Origin: Nectonema munidae
Taxonomy: Eukaryota > Nematomorpha > Nectonematoida > Nectonematidae
NCBI GenBank assembly: GCA_030549495.1
Contig: JAUIRK010000902.1
Location: 251,001-315,000 of the forward strand
DNA length: 64,000 nt
Reading direction: 5' to 3'
This document shows, piece after piece, positions 41,443 through 53,104 of the stretch. The first letter of the stretch is position 1. Each line of letters starts with the position of its first letter. The translations under genes and the position numbers were made by a program. Under the pieces are notes generated by a model. That model was not told the origin of the DNA. It was given only the letters and a program-made list of their open reading frames with translations, and did not search any database.

Positions 41443-42600
41443 GTACGTTCGTAATATTTTTTCTTTTAACATATAAAGAAGTAGCTTTCAAATTTTCAAC
41501 GTGCAGTATTCTTTACCTTTTTCAAACTTATCATTACCCTTTATTTCTAACATGTTCTTTTATTGATTTTTTTCTTCAAAAAAACTATCCTAAATTCTCA
41601 AGTTTTGCAAAAAGTTGGTGGTGCAATTTGCTATGGATGATTCAATTGCATTTTTGTTTCATATTTTTGTACATTTCTTCCTTAACTCAAAGTAAAGTTA
41701 GTGATGCTAATAAATCAATACTTTTTTACCTTTTTAAACTGTTAAGCTCTATTTCTTCAGTGTCTTTTTATTATTGATCTATCTGGGACTAGAGAGATTT
41801 TAGCCATATCATGACATTTTCATCGAGCCTCTTGTTTAAGCAGGAATTTTTTCTATACTGTCTTTGTTAGATTTCCTTCAAAAAGAATTATTTTTTTGGA
41901 ATCCTCTTTACTTCTACCTTTGCAAATACCTTAATTGATTTTATTATTATAAACAGAGAAATCTAAAACTAACCTAAAAGTTAATATAAAAAATGACATT
42001 TAAACAAAAAATTGATTTTAAAAATAATTGCAACAAACACACCCCTAAAAATTTCTAAATTATAATTGGAAAACAATGTAAAACGAAATCTTTTATCTTT
42101 AAATTTCTCTCTTTTGCCAGTCATTTTTTCGATAATTAAAAATTTTATCCATAAATATGGTTTATCCCCTTATTCGTGAAGGACTATTTTTGATTCCTCC
42201 ATGACGAGAGAAAATCTTATCTTTTCCTAAAATATAAAATATTTTTAAAAAATTCTACACTAAATAATTTGATGTTGTTATATATTTTTTTAATATAAAT
42301 CAATCAAACCTGTCGATCAATGTCAAATATATAAATTTCAAAATAAATTCTACTTGCACTTTTTAATGCAAGTAGTTAAAACTGGATATAAGGAATCTTT
42401 AGACAGCTTATTATTTATTTCGTTGTATTCCCAAAAAAACTTGAATTAAAATGTATAAACATCTGAAATTTTTTATATATAAACACATTAAAAAAACATT
42501 TTTTATAACATTTTTCTAAAAAAAAAAGATCTATTTTTCTTTGTTTTTCAATATTTGATGTAAAAGTCTTCAATATCTCGTTGAGAACAAAATATATGTA
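41443..42600. other. Downstream of the last recognised RBBP6 exon
   Basis: AT-rich. An acceptor-like TCTCTCTTTTGCCAG at about 42120 could open a short terminal exon (about 20 codons to a stop), and another AG at about 41956 would place a stop across the junction. Neither can be preferred without transcripts. Confidence 0.4.
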
Positions 42601-42840
42601 CAGTTTCAAGGACCCTTCTTGCTTTAGCTTTTGTAATTAATTTTTGCTGCTTATCGTCTGATTCGTTATTTTCATGTTGCCAAAATTATCCATTTTATCA
42701 AAGGCAGCACAATTCAGATCAGAAGTGATCAAGTTATAATCAACCGTAATAATTTCTGCAAAACTTATTCTTTTATCAAAAATTAAATTGATTTTGGTTC
42801 TATTTATCGAACTCTTCACTTCTAAAAGTGCTTTCAAGAC
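42600..42840 (-). pseudogene. Unassigned protein fragment
   Basis: On the minus strand two overlapping frames look coding: KALLEVKSSINRTKINLIFD to LNCAAFDKMDNFGN (42837-42640), and, shifted, HENNESDDKQQKLITKAKAR then RVLETVHIFCSQRDIEDFYI to about 42550. The second part resembles the tail of Tigger/pogo or jerky-like transposases, where short hydrophobic helices follow an acidic stretch. The link is weak. Confidence 0.3.
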
Positions 42841-43229
42841 ATAAGTTTATAGTATCATTTCTTTAATTTTGATAATCGAGAGTGATGTTATCAATACTTA
42901 GAAAAATATACCTACAATGAGAAAACCAATTTTTAATTAAAGTTTCGCTTACCGAACTCCAGGTCAATTTTAGTTTAAAAATTGAATCTAATAGACTAAA
43001 TTAAAAACATTTTCCAACATTTTTGTTCGGTAATTAACTTTTAAACTTATTATAGCATGATCATACGGTTGAAGTTATGAAGTAATTTTTGGTGGAAAAT
43101 AAATTATCTTGACGATTTTAACCCTATTGGTGCTGGGCTAAATTTGTCCGCTCAAGTGCTGGGGGCGTAAAGTGCCCCATCGCCCATCCTATTTTTCTCA
43201 CATATAAGTTTTTATAAATATTTTTAATG

Positions 43230-43425
43230 TTATATATATCTCAAGGTACGGTTGGACGCGGGTAGACAACTTGAGTGTCATCTCCAACCTGTATATTACG
43301 ATGGTTTCTATTCCATATACAAATGCCTAGGGAGACAATGTTCAACTTTCTGTTGATATTTTGCCAGACGTAAGGTTTGATATACCTCATTCGAGGAGAC
43401 GATGTTTCTTGGTCAAAAATAGTTC
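43230..43425 (-). repeat. 28-bp minisatellite module with a single unit
   Basis: On the minus strand the fixed parts of the module follow in order (CATTGTCTCCCTAGGCATTT, GGAATAGAAACCATCGTAAT, GGTTGGAGATGACACTCAAG, TTGTCTACCCGCGTCCAACC) with one repeat unit instead of several. It lies just 3' of the relic at 43580-45020. Confidence 0.8.
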
Positions 43426-43579
43426 TGGTTCTGAATCTGCCATTTATTCCTCCAAATTAGACACCGTTTTCCTGTATCAGGTACCCTATGTTTTATAATA
43501 TACTGCAAAATATTGCGTATTGAGCACAACATTGCAAACCTGGGTTACAAAAACAAAGCAAAAATTTAGTTGATATAAC

Positions 43580-45020
43580 AAACATTTATTGGTTATGAAT
43601 TAAAAACATGCACGTGTCAGTTTAAACAACTTTTTATCCTTCCAAGCCTTTTATATGGAGTGTGATCTTCTTTTTTATACCCCAGCAGAAGCCTGCCAAA
43701 ATGCCAGGGTTCCATTTTCCTTTGAATCGTCGCTCCATCACTGAATATCCTGATGTAATCTCTCGTCATGTTCATCACTCACATCAAAATTTTTCGAGAA
43801 AAAATCCAAATTGGAGAAAATGAACTTTTAGAGACATGTTACATCCACCAATATCATGATAATGACACAGCAGATCATTCACAACTTGCACAAGTCTTCT
43901 GAACGATTGTTCCCCAGAAGTTATCACAAACTTTCTTGAATGACTGCAAGCTTCTCTTCATTACATCAAGTACACTTTTTTGAATTTGGGGACCCATGAA
44001 GATACCTTTGTTAATTTTAGCCTGACTCGGGGAAGGGAACTTCTCTGCAAGATATGCAAATGTGGAGGATTCCTTGCCCAAGGCTTTCACAAATTGCTTA
44101 AACAAATCAAGTTTCTATATGCGAAGATGGTAAAAGAATTCTATCTTAAGTGGTTTTTGCATGATGTGTTTTCCTTGCTCAATTTCATCTCGGATCGGCC
44201 AATTCTTGCCTACATAATGTTCAGCTCTGGCTCTGGAGTTTCATAAGCACAAGAAGCAGCAAAATTTAGTATAGCAAGCTGAAGGTCAGTAAGCATGACC
44301 ACAACCTTAAAATCACAAATATGACAGTTATGGTCATCATAATGTACTTGTTAGAATTGCTTTCATATTTGCATATCATTCAACTGTGCTATGGTAACAG
44401 AAGGCAGAGTGTAACCATTGTGTAGCAGAACAGCTTCGATGCTGTCCTTGGATTCATCTATGAAAAGTCACCAGTTGGTGTTATCATATGGTATTTCCAG
44501 TTGCTCAAAAAGTTCAGTCAATTACAAAAGCATAAGAAATCCCCCATGGTGAATAATGCAAACTGATCCCCTGTACGTTTTCTTTATCTTCACTCCTTTC
44601 TTAAGATTACTTTCTTGAAGCCCTGATGCCAGAAACTCACTTTTGTCCTTGGTTAAATAGAGATCCCTGCACAAGTCATCCTATTGAGAAAATGTTATTG
44701 ATTTATTCTCGCTTTCTGAATGATTCGACTCCACATATTCACCAGTGGCAGTTCATCTACACTGTTGGAACTCTGCATTCCTTGATCTGGAGGTTTGGGC
44801 ACAGTTAAATTTTCTGAATGCTCTACGGGGAGCTTTGTTAATTGCAAAGTTGGGCAAACAATTTATTTCTTTCTGACAAAAATAGCAATCATCAGTGATC
44901 TTTTTGCCCACGATAAATCATTGGAACACCAAACTTCTTGTGAACATTTTTTCCTGCATAGCAGGCACTCAATGTCTCCCAATACTCAGGCCTCGTACAT
45001 TTCTTGGTATGGCATGTAAT
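43580..45020 (-). pseudogene. Uncharacterised mobile zinc-finger gene family, copy 1 (relic)
   Basis: Minus-strand frames repeat, in order, the blocks of an uncharacterised protein family I recall from arthropod and cnidarian predictions: a DDCYFCQKEIN zinc-binding block (about 44900), KSEFLASGLQESNLKKGVKI (about 44630), LFIDESKDSIEAVLLHNG (about 44450), FVKALGKESSTFAYLAEKFP and INKGIFMGPQIQK (about 44090-43970), NMSLKVHFL (about 43820) and a C-terminal GKWNPGILAGFCWG (about 43690). The same blocks occur at 50702-52370. Several breaks; clearly dead. Function unknown; two copies in 9 kb point to a mobile element. Confidence 0.65.
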
Positions 45021-45029
45021 ACTTCGTTT

Positions 45030-45140
45030 TTCTACGTTTTAAATGAAGAGAAAGTTTAATATTTTTTTATTTTTTAGAGAATATTTTTCTATTCTTTGAT
45101 TACAGAATTTTATTTTGATTATTTGACAGATATATTATTA
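45030..45140 (+). repeat. Left part of a 142-160 bp unit, split by a hAT
   Basis: GAAGAGAAAGTTTAATATTT up to GATTATTTGACAGATATATT matches 4066-4150 and 3920-3990. The matching continuation (TATTTAATATCGTGAAAAAA) is at 48407 onward, on the far side of the hAT. Confidence 0.8.
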
Positions 45141-48100
45141 CATGGTGTCTACGGACCTTGAAAACCTGGAAAACCCCTTGAAAATAAAACATATCTTGAA
45201 AACCTTAAAAACACCTCAAAAGATGATTATAAACCTTGAAAACTTTCCAAAAAATTGATTTTTATATGAATAATAGGTTTAAGAATGTTTTTCTTATGAC
45301 TTTTCTATTAAAGTTTGTTGTACGTACGTTGATATCATATAATCATTGATATAATAATGGAGATAATTATAAGTTGTTTCAATACTCTTTTGTTTTCTGT
45401 TTGATACTACGAGCTATGTTTCATGACAATGCTCATAAGGAAGTTGCTAGGCGGGAAAAGTATTGGTTCTAGGACATTTGCAGCACTCTAAGCAGAGTGC
45501 TTCCCTCTCTCTAACATAAACTATTTCCATTGTCATGGGCTATGTCTTCTGTGTTTACATTTTCTCTTACACTTTTTACTTATCCTTGTCCCTCTCTTGT
45601 GTTTTCCTTCAAATATAACATCATCATCACATCATCATCAGAATCATCATTATCAGAATCATCAACACAATATTTAAAAAATAAATGTTCAAAATGTTCG
45701 CTTACCGTTGCAAATGTTCACTGCTGCATAATATTCGCTTCTCACTAGCACACACAGCTTTATTATTTTTCATCAATCATGCACACTTATTTTCATCTCA
45801 TTTCAATTTTTGTTTCATTGTACAAATGAGTTTTATAAATTCTCGCTATATTTATTCGTTTCTTCTATTAGTTTTAAATTAGCATTTTGCCATCTATATA
45901 TTACATGCCCAGTAATAAATCAGCTTGGAAAAGTTCTTTCCTTAGTGAATGGCTGAGTGTTCCTGAATGGAAGCCATGGTTGAAAGAAAATAAAAATGAT
46001 CCTCACTTAGCATATTGTGTTCTTTGTAAGAATGACATCATAACTTTGGGTAGAATGGGTAGAAGTGCGCTTTCAAGTCATCACGACAAAAGTGTCAAAC
46101 ATTTGAAAGCTTTGAAGGCTTCTAAACAAGAAAATATTTTGAGTTTTATCAAGCACAACGAGCCTCAACAAAGTTTGTCAGTATCAAATTTAAATAGTCA
46201 AAGTTCAAGCACGCCAATTTGCTTTATTGAGACTGAGATTCAAACTTCACCAATGTTTTGCAAAGAAAAAAAATCATGCTTTTACCTGTTGTGATCTAAT
46301 AAAAAAAGCAGAAATATTGTGGACTATGCACGTTGTTTATTCTAATCTTTCGTTGTAAGCTGGCAGTGAAGGCGTTGAGGTGCAAAAACTTATGTTTTTT
46401 GATTATCAGGATGCTCAAGATATGAAGCTCGGTAAAGACAAATTATCATATATAATTAATTTCGGGCTAGCCCCTCATTTTCATAATTTGCTGAAAAGCG
46501 ATGTTTTGCAGTCTGAATTCATCTCTGTCTCTTTTGATGAAACTCTAAATAAAGTATCTCAGAAAAAACAAATGGACATTATTGTAAAGTTTAAAAACAA
46601 AGGCAAGTTTTTCACTCGATACTGGGGTTCTACTTTTTTAGGGCACTCAACAGCTTCTGATTTGCTGGAAAAATTCCTCTGTACTCTGGACTCAATTAAA
46701 ATTTCCAGAATTGTTCAAATATCTATGGATGGACCTGCTGTAAACTGGAAATTTTTGAAAATTTTCAAAAATTATTCCTATCAACAAAATGAAAACAATC
46801 CTGGAATTTTAGAGGTAGGAAGTTGTTCTCTTCATGTTGTACATGGAGCCTTCAAAAATGGAGAAAGTCTTTCGAATTGGAAAATTATCCCCCTTTTGAG
46901 AGATATTTATAATCTTTTCAAAGATGTTCTCGCAAGGCGTTCCGACTTTATTAGTTTTACAAATATTAAAGTGTTTCCTATGAAGTTCTGTAATGTTAGA
47001 TGGCTTGAGAACATTAAATGTGGTGAAAGAGCTTTGTTTTTGTTACCTCACTTGAAAAATTATGTAGAAGCCTGCGAAAAAAATAAATGTGTTCCTAAAT
47101 GTTCCACTTATTTCAAGATTAAAGAGAGGATGAAAGATGAACTTTTAACTGTGAAGATAGCTTTTTTCGTTAATGTAGCCACGGAACTTAAACCTTTTTT
47201 ACTGGAATTTCAAACAAATGATATTTTGATTCCTTTTTTGTATGACAAGTTGTATAAAGTGACATTAAACGTTGCTTCTTATTTTCTTCAAAATGATTTT
47301 TTATATAATCTTAAAACTGGAGACGCTTTGTGCAAAGCTGCAGAAGAAGAATGTTGTTTTTTACATCAATCTAAGATTGATTTAGGGTTTACTACCAGAA
47401 ATGAACTGAATTTTTTTTTTTAAAAGTAATCAAATTGATGCAAATAACGATTTTAGAAAGGGTTGCAAGAACTTTCCTCTTGGAGTTTTTCATAAAATAG
47501 TGAATAGATCACCATTAAAAAACAAACTTGTTTCTGATATTAGATGTTTTCTTCCGGAACGTCTTTTAGATAATGAAGAAATGATCAAAGGATATATATA
47601 TAGGATGCTTTAGTCGAAAAGAAGTGGATTACTGGAGAAGAAGGAAACGATGCTTTGCAAGCTTATAGAGAACTAAAGTCTATTAAAAATGTAAAAAGTT
47701 ATGTAGAGATTAATATTAAAACCAAAAAGCTTGAAGAATTTTGGGATGAAATATTGGAATTGCTTGATGAAAATGAGTCTTTGAAAAAAGTAGTTCAAAT
47801 AATTTTCACTCTTTTCCACTCTAATGCTGCTGTTGAAAGATCTTTTTTCATTAACAAAGATTGCCTGAATGATAATCTACAAGAAAGCTCTTTAATAGGC
47901 AGAATAATGGTATATGATCACATTCAAAGCCATGATGGAATAAAGAATGTTACGATTGATAAAAGAATGCTTCTGAGTGTAGAGAATTCAAGAAAATTAT
48001 ATACGGAAGCTTTGGAAAAAAAGAAAAGAGAAAATATTTCAGAAATAACTTCAAAAGAAAAAAAGAGAAAGTTGGAATTAACTTGATCAGAGATCGAAGA

Positions 48101-48406
48101 GAAGAAAAAGAAAGTTGTGAAGATAAGCACAGATCAACTCTTACAACTAAATCAAAAAACTGAATTAAAAAAAAAGTTATGCTATCATCTTTAATTATAT
48201 GTTTCTTTCAATAAATATTTTCTTATCAAAATTATATTTTGTATAAAAAAATTTTTTTTTATATGTAAATGGTTATTAGCAAACGAAACTCATGAAACAT
48301 TCTTTATAATTTTTTTTAAAAATATATAATCTAATGATGTTAACATCTTAACCTTGAAAAAATATTGTAACCTTGAAAACGGTTTCAAAAAACTGTAGAC
48401 ACCATG
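45141..48406 (+). mobile_element. hAT transposon, 3.27 kb, nearly complete
   Basis: Ends CATGGTGTCTACGG and the complement GTAGACACCATG form a 12-bp inverted repeat. Flanks TATTATTA and TATTTAAT are a degraded 8-bp duplication, and the uninterrupted sequence is at 3830-3850. ACCTTGAAAA words repeat inside both ends, all in one orientation. Coding parts on +: 45887-46294, with a BED-like finger (CVLCKND, then HHDKSVKH); 46380-47423, catalytic core (FISVSFDETLNKVSQKKQMD, QISMDGPAVNWKFLKIF, SCSLHVVHGAFK, RWLENIKCGERAL); and 47655-48086, dimerisation domain (TLFHSNAAVERSFFINKDCL). Only about three interruptions separate these parts, so this is one of the younger copies. BED-finger hATs with NAAVERSFS.NKDCL tails form a recognisable animal lineage. 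Confidence 0.9.
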
Positions 48407-48459
48407 TATTTAATATCGTGAAAAAATTGCAAAAATATATGTAATAATTTATGTAACAT

Positions 48460-48680
48460 CGTCTCTCCGAATGAGGTATATCAAATCTTACATCTAGCAA
48501 AATATGAACTGACAGGTTGGAGATGAACCATCGCAGTATACAGATTGGAGATGAACCATCGTAGTATACAGATATATATGTAATAACTTATGTAGCATCG
48601 TCTCCCCGAATGAGGTATATCAAATCTTACATCTAGCAAAATATGAACAGAAAGTTGAACATTGTCTTGCATTTGTACAT
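48460..48680 (+). repeat. 28-bp minisatellite module, two units
   Basis: The fixed segment ATCGTCTCTCCGAATGAGGT, then TCTTACATCTAGCAAAATAT, flanks both sides of two GGTTGGAGATGAACCATCGY units. The fixed segment therefore appears twice here (about 48463 and 48596). Confidence 0.8.
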
Positions 48681-50331
48681 ATTTAAAAATAAAAAAGCAA
48701 ATAAAATTTTGGCAACTATTTTTAATCGTATACATTATGAACTAACTTAAAATTTTGGCGAATAATCCAAAAGTTATAAGCAATATAAAAACGAAGATTA
48801 ATTTATAAAAAAACGGAAAACTAAAACTATTTAATAAAAATCTACAAATAAATTTAGGTTCTGATAGTAGAGTGGTTTTATAATTGTCTTGGAAATTGTT
48901 ACAAATTAAAGGTGAACATTTGTCAAAATTTAACAAGCTTTAGTTTAAAATTGCCTAATATAAAAAATATGCATCTCTCATCTGCTAATTAATGGAATGA
49001 AGCCCATGGAAAATAAAAACAGTAAAATGGTATTTTTCAAGTACTTATGATATAAGTAATGTATTCTGAAAGCCCATAAAAAATGCTTTTATTTGGTATA
49101 TCGCATGATACATTTTGTTGAGAAATGCAAAAGTTATAAGCGTTTTAATATTTGACTAAAATTTAAGTAAGAACACTACAAATAAACTAAGCGTACACTA
49201 GCCCGATAAATAAACCACACACGCGTGCTAAAGATGTGGTGAAGCGTATGCGATATAAGAATTCATTGCGCTCACAAACGCGTAATGCAACATGTGTTAA
49301 TCTTTCTTCGCATAGTTAGTTATGCGCTAAAATCAATAACAAGCGTGTTAGAATCAATAATGTAATTTATTTTCGCACACTGTCGGTATAAATATAACGA
49401 ATGCCCTTTGTTAAAAATCAGAAAGGTTGTATCTAATCTAAATAAAAGTAGACTACGATTATCCAACAAAACTCTCGATCGACATTTTTCACTTGAAAAA
49501 TAATTTTAAATTTATTAGAAAAACATTATACTGACCTATAATACTGACCCTTAAAAAGTAAAAAATAAATATTAATTTTCAACAGTTTTCTTTAACTATG
49601 ACATTTTAAAATGTAAAAAACCATATTCTACCTTTGTGAATATAAAATATTGAAAACATAGTATATAAACTCATCACGTTAATTATTATTGATATTTTTT
49701 GAAACTCGATAAAAGTTGACTGACCTCACATAAAAGCAGATTTTGGAAAAATAAAAATATATTTATTTGTATAACCTAGCCTATTGTAACCACAAAGAGT
49801 ATACCTTTCCAATGACACCATTTTCATTCAAAAATTTCTTTAAATCTTCACATTATTTTCCACTCAAAAGGTGGTCCCTTTTTTTTTTAAAAAAAAATTA
49901 GAAATTTTTCGAAATAAAGTTCATTTATTAAAATTTTAAAACTTTTGCAAAAATAAGTTATTCTAGAGTATGTAGCAAACGATAAGCTTTCTAATGATTA
50001 TATATCATGAAAAAGAATTATTGAAAAACAGTTGAATTCTTTCTGCAAATCAAACAAGTAAAAATTTTCAAAAAATCGTATTATTTAAATATGTAATAAA
50101 AAATATATTACATAAACATTTCAACCAATCATATAGTTTTTATGAAATAAAATTGGAATTTCAAAGTTAAGTGTTTTGAACATTTAGGTAGAATTTTTGA
50201 AATGTGGCTTTCAATTGGATGTAAAATATTTTTTGAAAATTTTTATTTTAAGTATTTTTTTTTTTAGCATTTTACGATTTACACATTTAAATATATAATT
50301 AGGCTGGCAAATTGTCTTGCCAGAGCTCTGA
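48681..50331 (+). mobile_element. Long hairpin-ended non-coding repeat, copy B
   Basis: Same orientation as copy A. The shared core AAACCACACACGCGTGCTAA is at about 49213. The 3' end is shortened inside the hairpin (GTCTTGCCAGAGCTCTGA) but again stops at CTGA|T at 50331. Only one core block is present. No open reading frame of note. Confidence 0.65.
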
Positions 50332-50701
50332 TATACATAACCTTTTAAAAAGGATGTATGCTTGAAGGCATTAAGTGTATACAATTAAACTAGAAAGAAG
50401 TAAATTTTTGTCTTGTAATTAAATTTGAAGGAGGTTAGTTTTAAACTGATTATAATAATATGTCTAACAAAGAAATGATATAAAATAGAAGGAGGCATCA
50501 TTGATTTGATCGATAAATATCAAAATATAAAAATTAAAATAATTAATTATAAAATTCCAGACTTCATTCAGTTATTTTTATATCAAATATGTTGAATAAA
50601 ATAGATAACAGCAAACAACTATAGAAAGTAAAAAATAGAAGAATGAAAAATCGCTTTTGACTCTTCCTTTCTTCTTCGTCAATCATTTTATTTGACAGCA
50701 G
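50332..50701. other. Spacer, nothing recognised
   Basis: AT-rich sequence between repeat copy B and the relic at 50702. Confidence 0.4.
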
Positions 50702-52370
50702 TTGAAGACGATTTTTTCAGTCATATTAAATTTTTTTATTATGTCGCTTTCTTGTTTGAATAAAGTTAATAACTTTTGTTATATTTGTGGAGAAGTTGCC
50801 TTCGAAGCCCAGAAAATATTCATTACTAAAAACGTTAAAAAAGCATACTCCTTGTATTTTGGTTGTCAGATAGGCGATCAAAATAAAAGTTGGGCTCTAC
50901 ACATTTCTTGCAATACTTGTGCAATAAACTTGAGGCAATGGATGTACAAAAAAAGAGGGAAAATGCCTTTCGCTGTTCCTATGATATGGCGAGAGCATAA
51001 AAATCGTATAGACGACTGCTATTTTTGTTTACTACCGCTACTGAAAAGTGGAATTTTCATAAAAAAGAAGACCATTGAATATCCAAATTTGCCATCTGCC
51101 ACTCTACCAGTACACAATGAAGAGTTACCAGTTCCTCTTGCTCCATATCACATTGTTTCTGATTCAAGTGATGACAACCTTGAGTTACCTGGCGATAGGG
51201 AGATTTAGATCCATCTTTTTCTGAGTCTTTTCAAAAAACCTCAATTGTTAACACAATCAAGACTAAACAATTTAGTAAGGGATCTTCAACTTACTAAATC
51301 AAAAGCTGAAATCTTCAGCTCTAGACTGCAAGAGTAGTGGGTACTTCAACCAAATGTGGAAGTTTCTGTGTTCAGAAATCGTCATAAAACTTTTGAAATT
51401 TTTTTTGTACAAAATGATTCTTTCATTATTTGTGACGATATATTCAGTTTGATGAGAGAAATGAAAATAGATTACATCCCATCTGAGTGGACGTTATTCA
51501 TTGACTCCTCAAAAACTAGTCTTAAGGGAGTTATGCTTAAAAATGGGGATAAGAAGGAATCAATATCTATCGCATATTCACAACAAATGAAGGAAACATG
51601 AAAACCTCAAAGACTTGCTTATTGACGTTAAATACACTCAGCATAATTGGAAAATATGCGGGCATTTGAAGGTTATTGCTTTGGTGATGGGGTTACAAGA
51701 GGGATACACGAAGTACTGTTGCTTTTTGTGTGAATGGAATAGTCGCGCTAGAAGTTTGCATTACTTGAAAAAAGATTGGATTTCAAAAAATTTGACACCT
51801 GTTAAAAATGTATGCATCCACGTTTGGCGTCCTCAAGGAAAATCCTTCTACCTCCTTTGCACATCAAGCTTGGCATAATGAAAAATATTGTTTAAGCGAT
51901 GGATCGTGAGGGCTACAGATTTAAGTATTTGAAGCAAACGTTTTCTTCCTTGAGTGAAGCAAAAATCAAAGAAGGAATCTTTGTTGGGCCTCAAATTCGC
52001 AAACTTTTGAAAGATGAGTTAATTTCTTCAGTCCTCAGCGTTGGGGAGAAAAAAGTATGGGAATCATTCAAATTAGTATGTGAAGGCTTTTTGGGTAACC
52101 ATAAAGCAAACAACCATCCTGAACTAATTGAAACTCTATTATATTGTTAGCAATGAAAGAATTGAATTGCAACATGTCATAAAGATGCAGTAAGTGACGA
52201 ACATGGGGAACGCTTCCATCAAACTATTTCTGTTTTCGAAAAAAGGTATCAATGCAAACGGGGTCCAACCATGTTAGCAGACTAGTGTTGGGCAATTTCT
52301 GAAGATGAATTGGATGGGATTTATAAGAGGCATGTTAACAATTGATATGTGTGGCGTGATGGTCAAAAAA
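50702..52370 (+). pseudogene. Uncharacterised mobile zinc-finger gene family, copy 2 (relic)
   Basis: An N-terminal cysteine-rich domain (about 50760-51050) reads NNFCYICGEVAFEAQKIFIT, SLYFGCQIGDQNKSWALHIS, CNTCAINLRQWMYKKRGKMP, FAVPMIWREHKNRIDDCYFC, with at least seven Cys in C-x2-C pairs. Then come an acidic linker, WTLFIDSSKTSLKGVMLKNG (about 51490), a GLQEGYTKYCCFLCEWNSRA block (about 51690), PPLHIKLGIMKNIV (about 51855), FKYLKQTFSSLSEAKIKEGI then FVGPQIRKLL (about 51920-52010), CEGFLGNHKANNHPELIETL, and SDEHGERFHQTISVFEKRYQ (about 52195-52250). The blocks match those at 43580-45020. I know this arrangement only as unnamed predicted proteins in arthropods and cnidarians; the enzymology is unknown. 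Several breaks. Confidence 0.7.
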
Positions 52371-52439
52371 AGCTTTGTTTTCCTTTTTTTCAATGAATAT
52401 TTTTAAATAAGTCATTTTTTGATTTTATTTAGTTGTACC

Positions 52440-53045
52440 GATTTCGTTAATATATAGCAGCTTAACTAAAATAGGACAAATATATGTATATATGAAAATT
52501 CGAAATTTTGAAAAAATCGTAGCCAATCAAAAATTTTAATTAACATTTTCAAATTCAGCACAAAAAACTACATATAAATATACTTTTTTCGAAAATGTAG
52601 CAAATCTTCTATTTGGTATAAAAACAGATATTTTATTTAAATTTCAAAAATATTTCTGTAGACATTAGACGTAAATCCAACATTTGATTGACATTTTAAA
52701 ACCTCTAAATGCAAAAACAGTTTAGAAATAAAGCTATATGGTTTATTTAGTATAAAAACATATATTTCATGTAAAATTAAAGAGAATATATTTGATTGAC
52801 ACTGACAGATATTTCTAGACCTCTAAATGCGAAAACTGAGTCCAGAAATGAAACCAGCAATATAGATTTGGTATAAAAACATACATTTCGTGTGAAATTT
52901 GAATCAATATTTTTGGAGATAAATTTTGGAAGTAAACCGCAAATTTTATTGATACTTATAAATATTTTTAAATCATAAATGCAAAAATTGAGTCCATAAA
53001 TGAAACTAGAAGGGTTGGTTTGGTATAAAATATATATTTACTGAT
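52440..53045 (+). repeat. Minisatellite, about 4 units of 110-140 bp
   Basis: Units share TTTGGTATAAAAACATATAT, TTGATTGACA and CCTCTAAATGCAAAAACTGA then GTCCAGAAATGAAAC. The AAATG(C/C)(A/G)AAAA words are near 52707, 52822 and 52975, and TTTGGTATAAAA is near 52613, 52868 and 53028. The first unit is most diverged. Confidence 0.75.
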
Positions 53046-53104
53046 TTAACAACAATACTGAGGGAATTATGAAGGCGAAGCTTAAGTTATTTGCAACCAA
53101 ATGC

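Noticed and set aside
40767-41777. Reading the 336-codon frame as a stand-alone gene
   Set aside because: Its first codons are intron and acceptor sequence. The Ser/His/Lys-rich part is exon 15 of RBBP6, and the Phe/Leu-rich end after 41442 is intron translation.
41940-42180. Terminal RBBP6 exon at 41957 or 42121
   Set aside because: One would give an immediate stop across the junction, the other about 20 unconserved codons; neither is supported.
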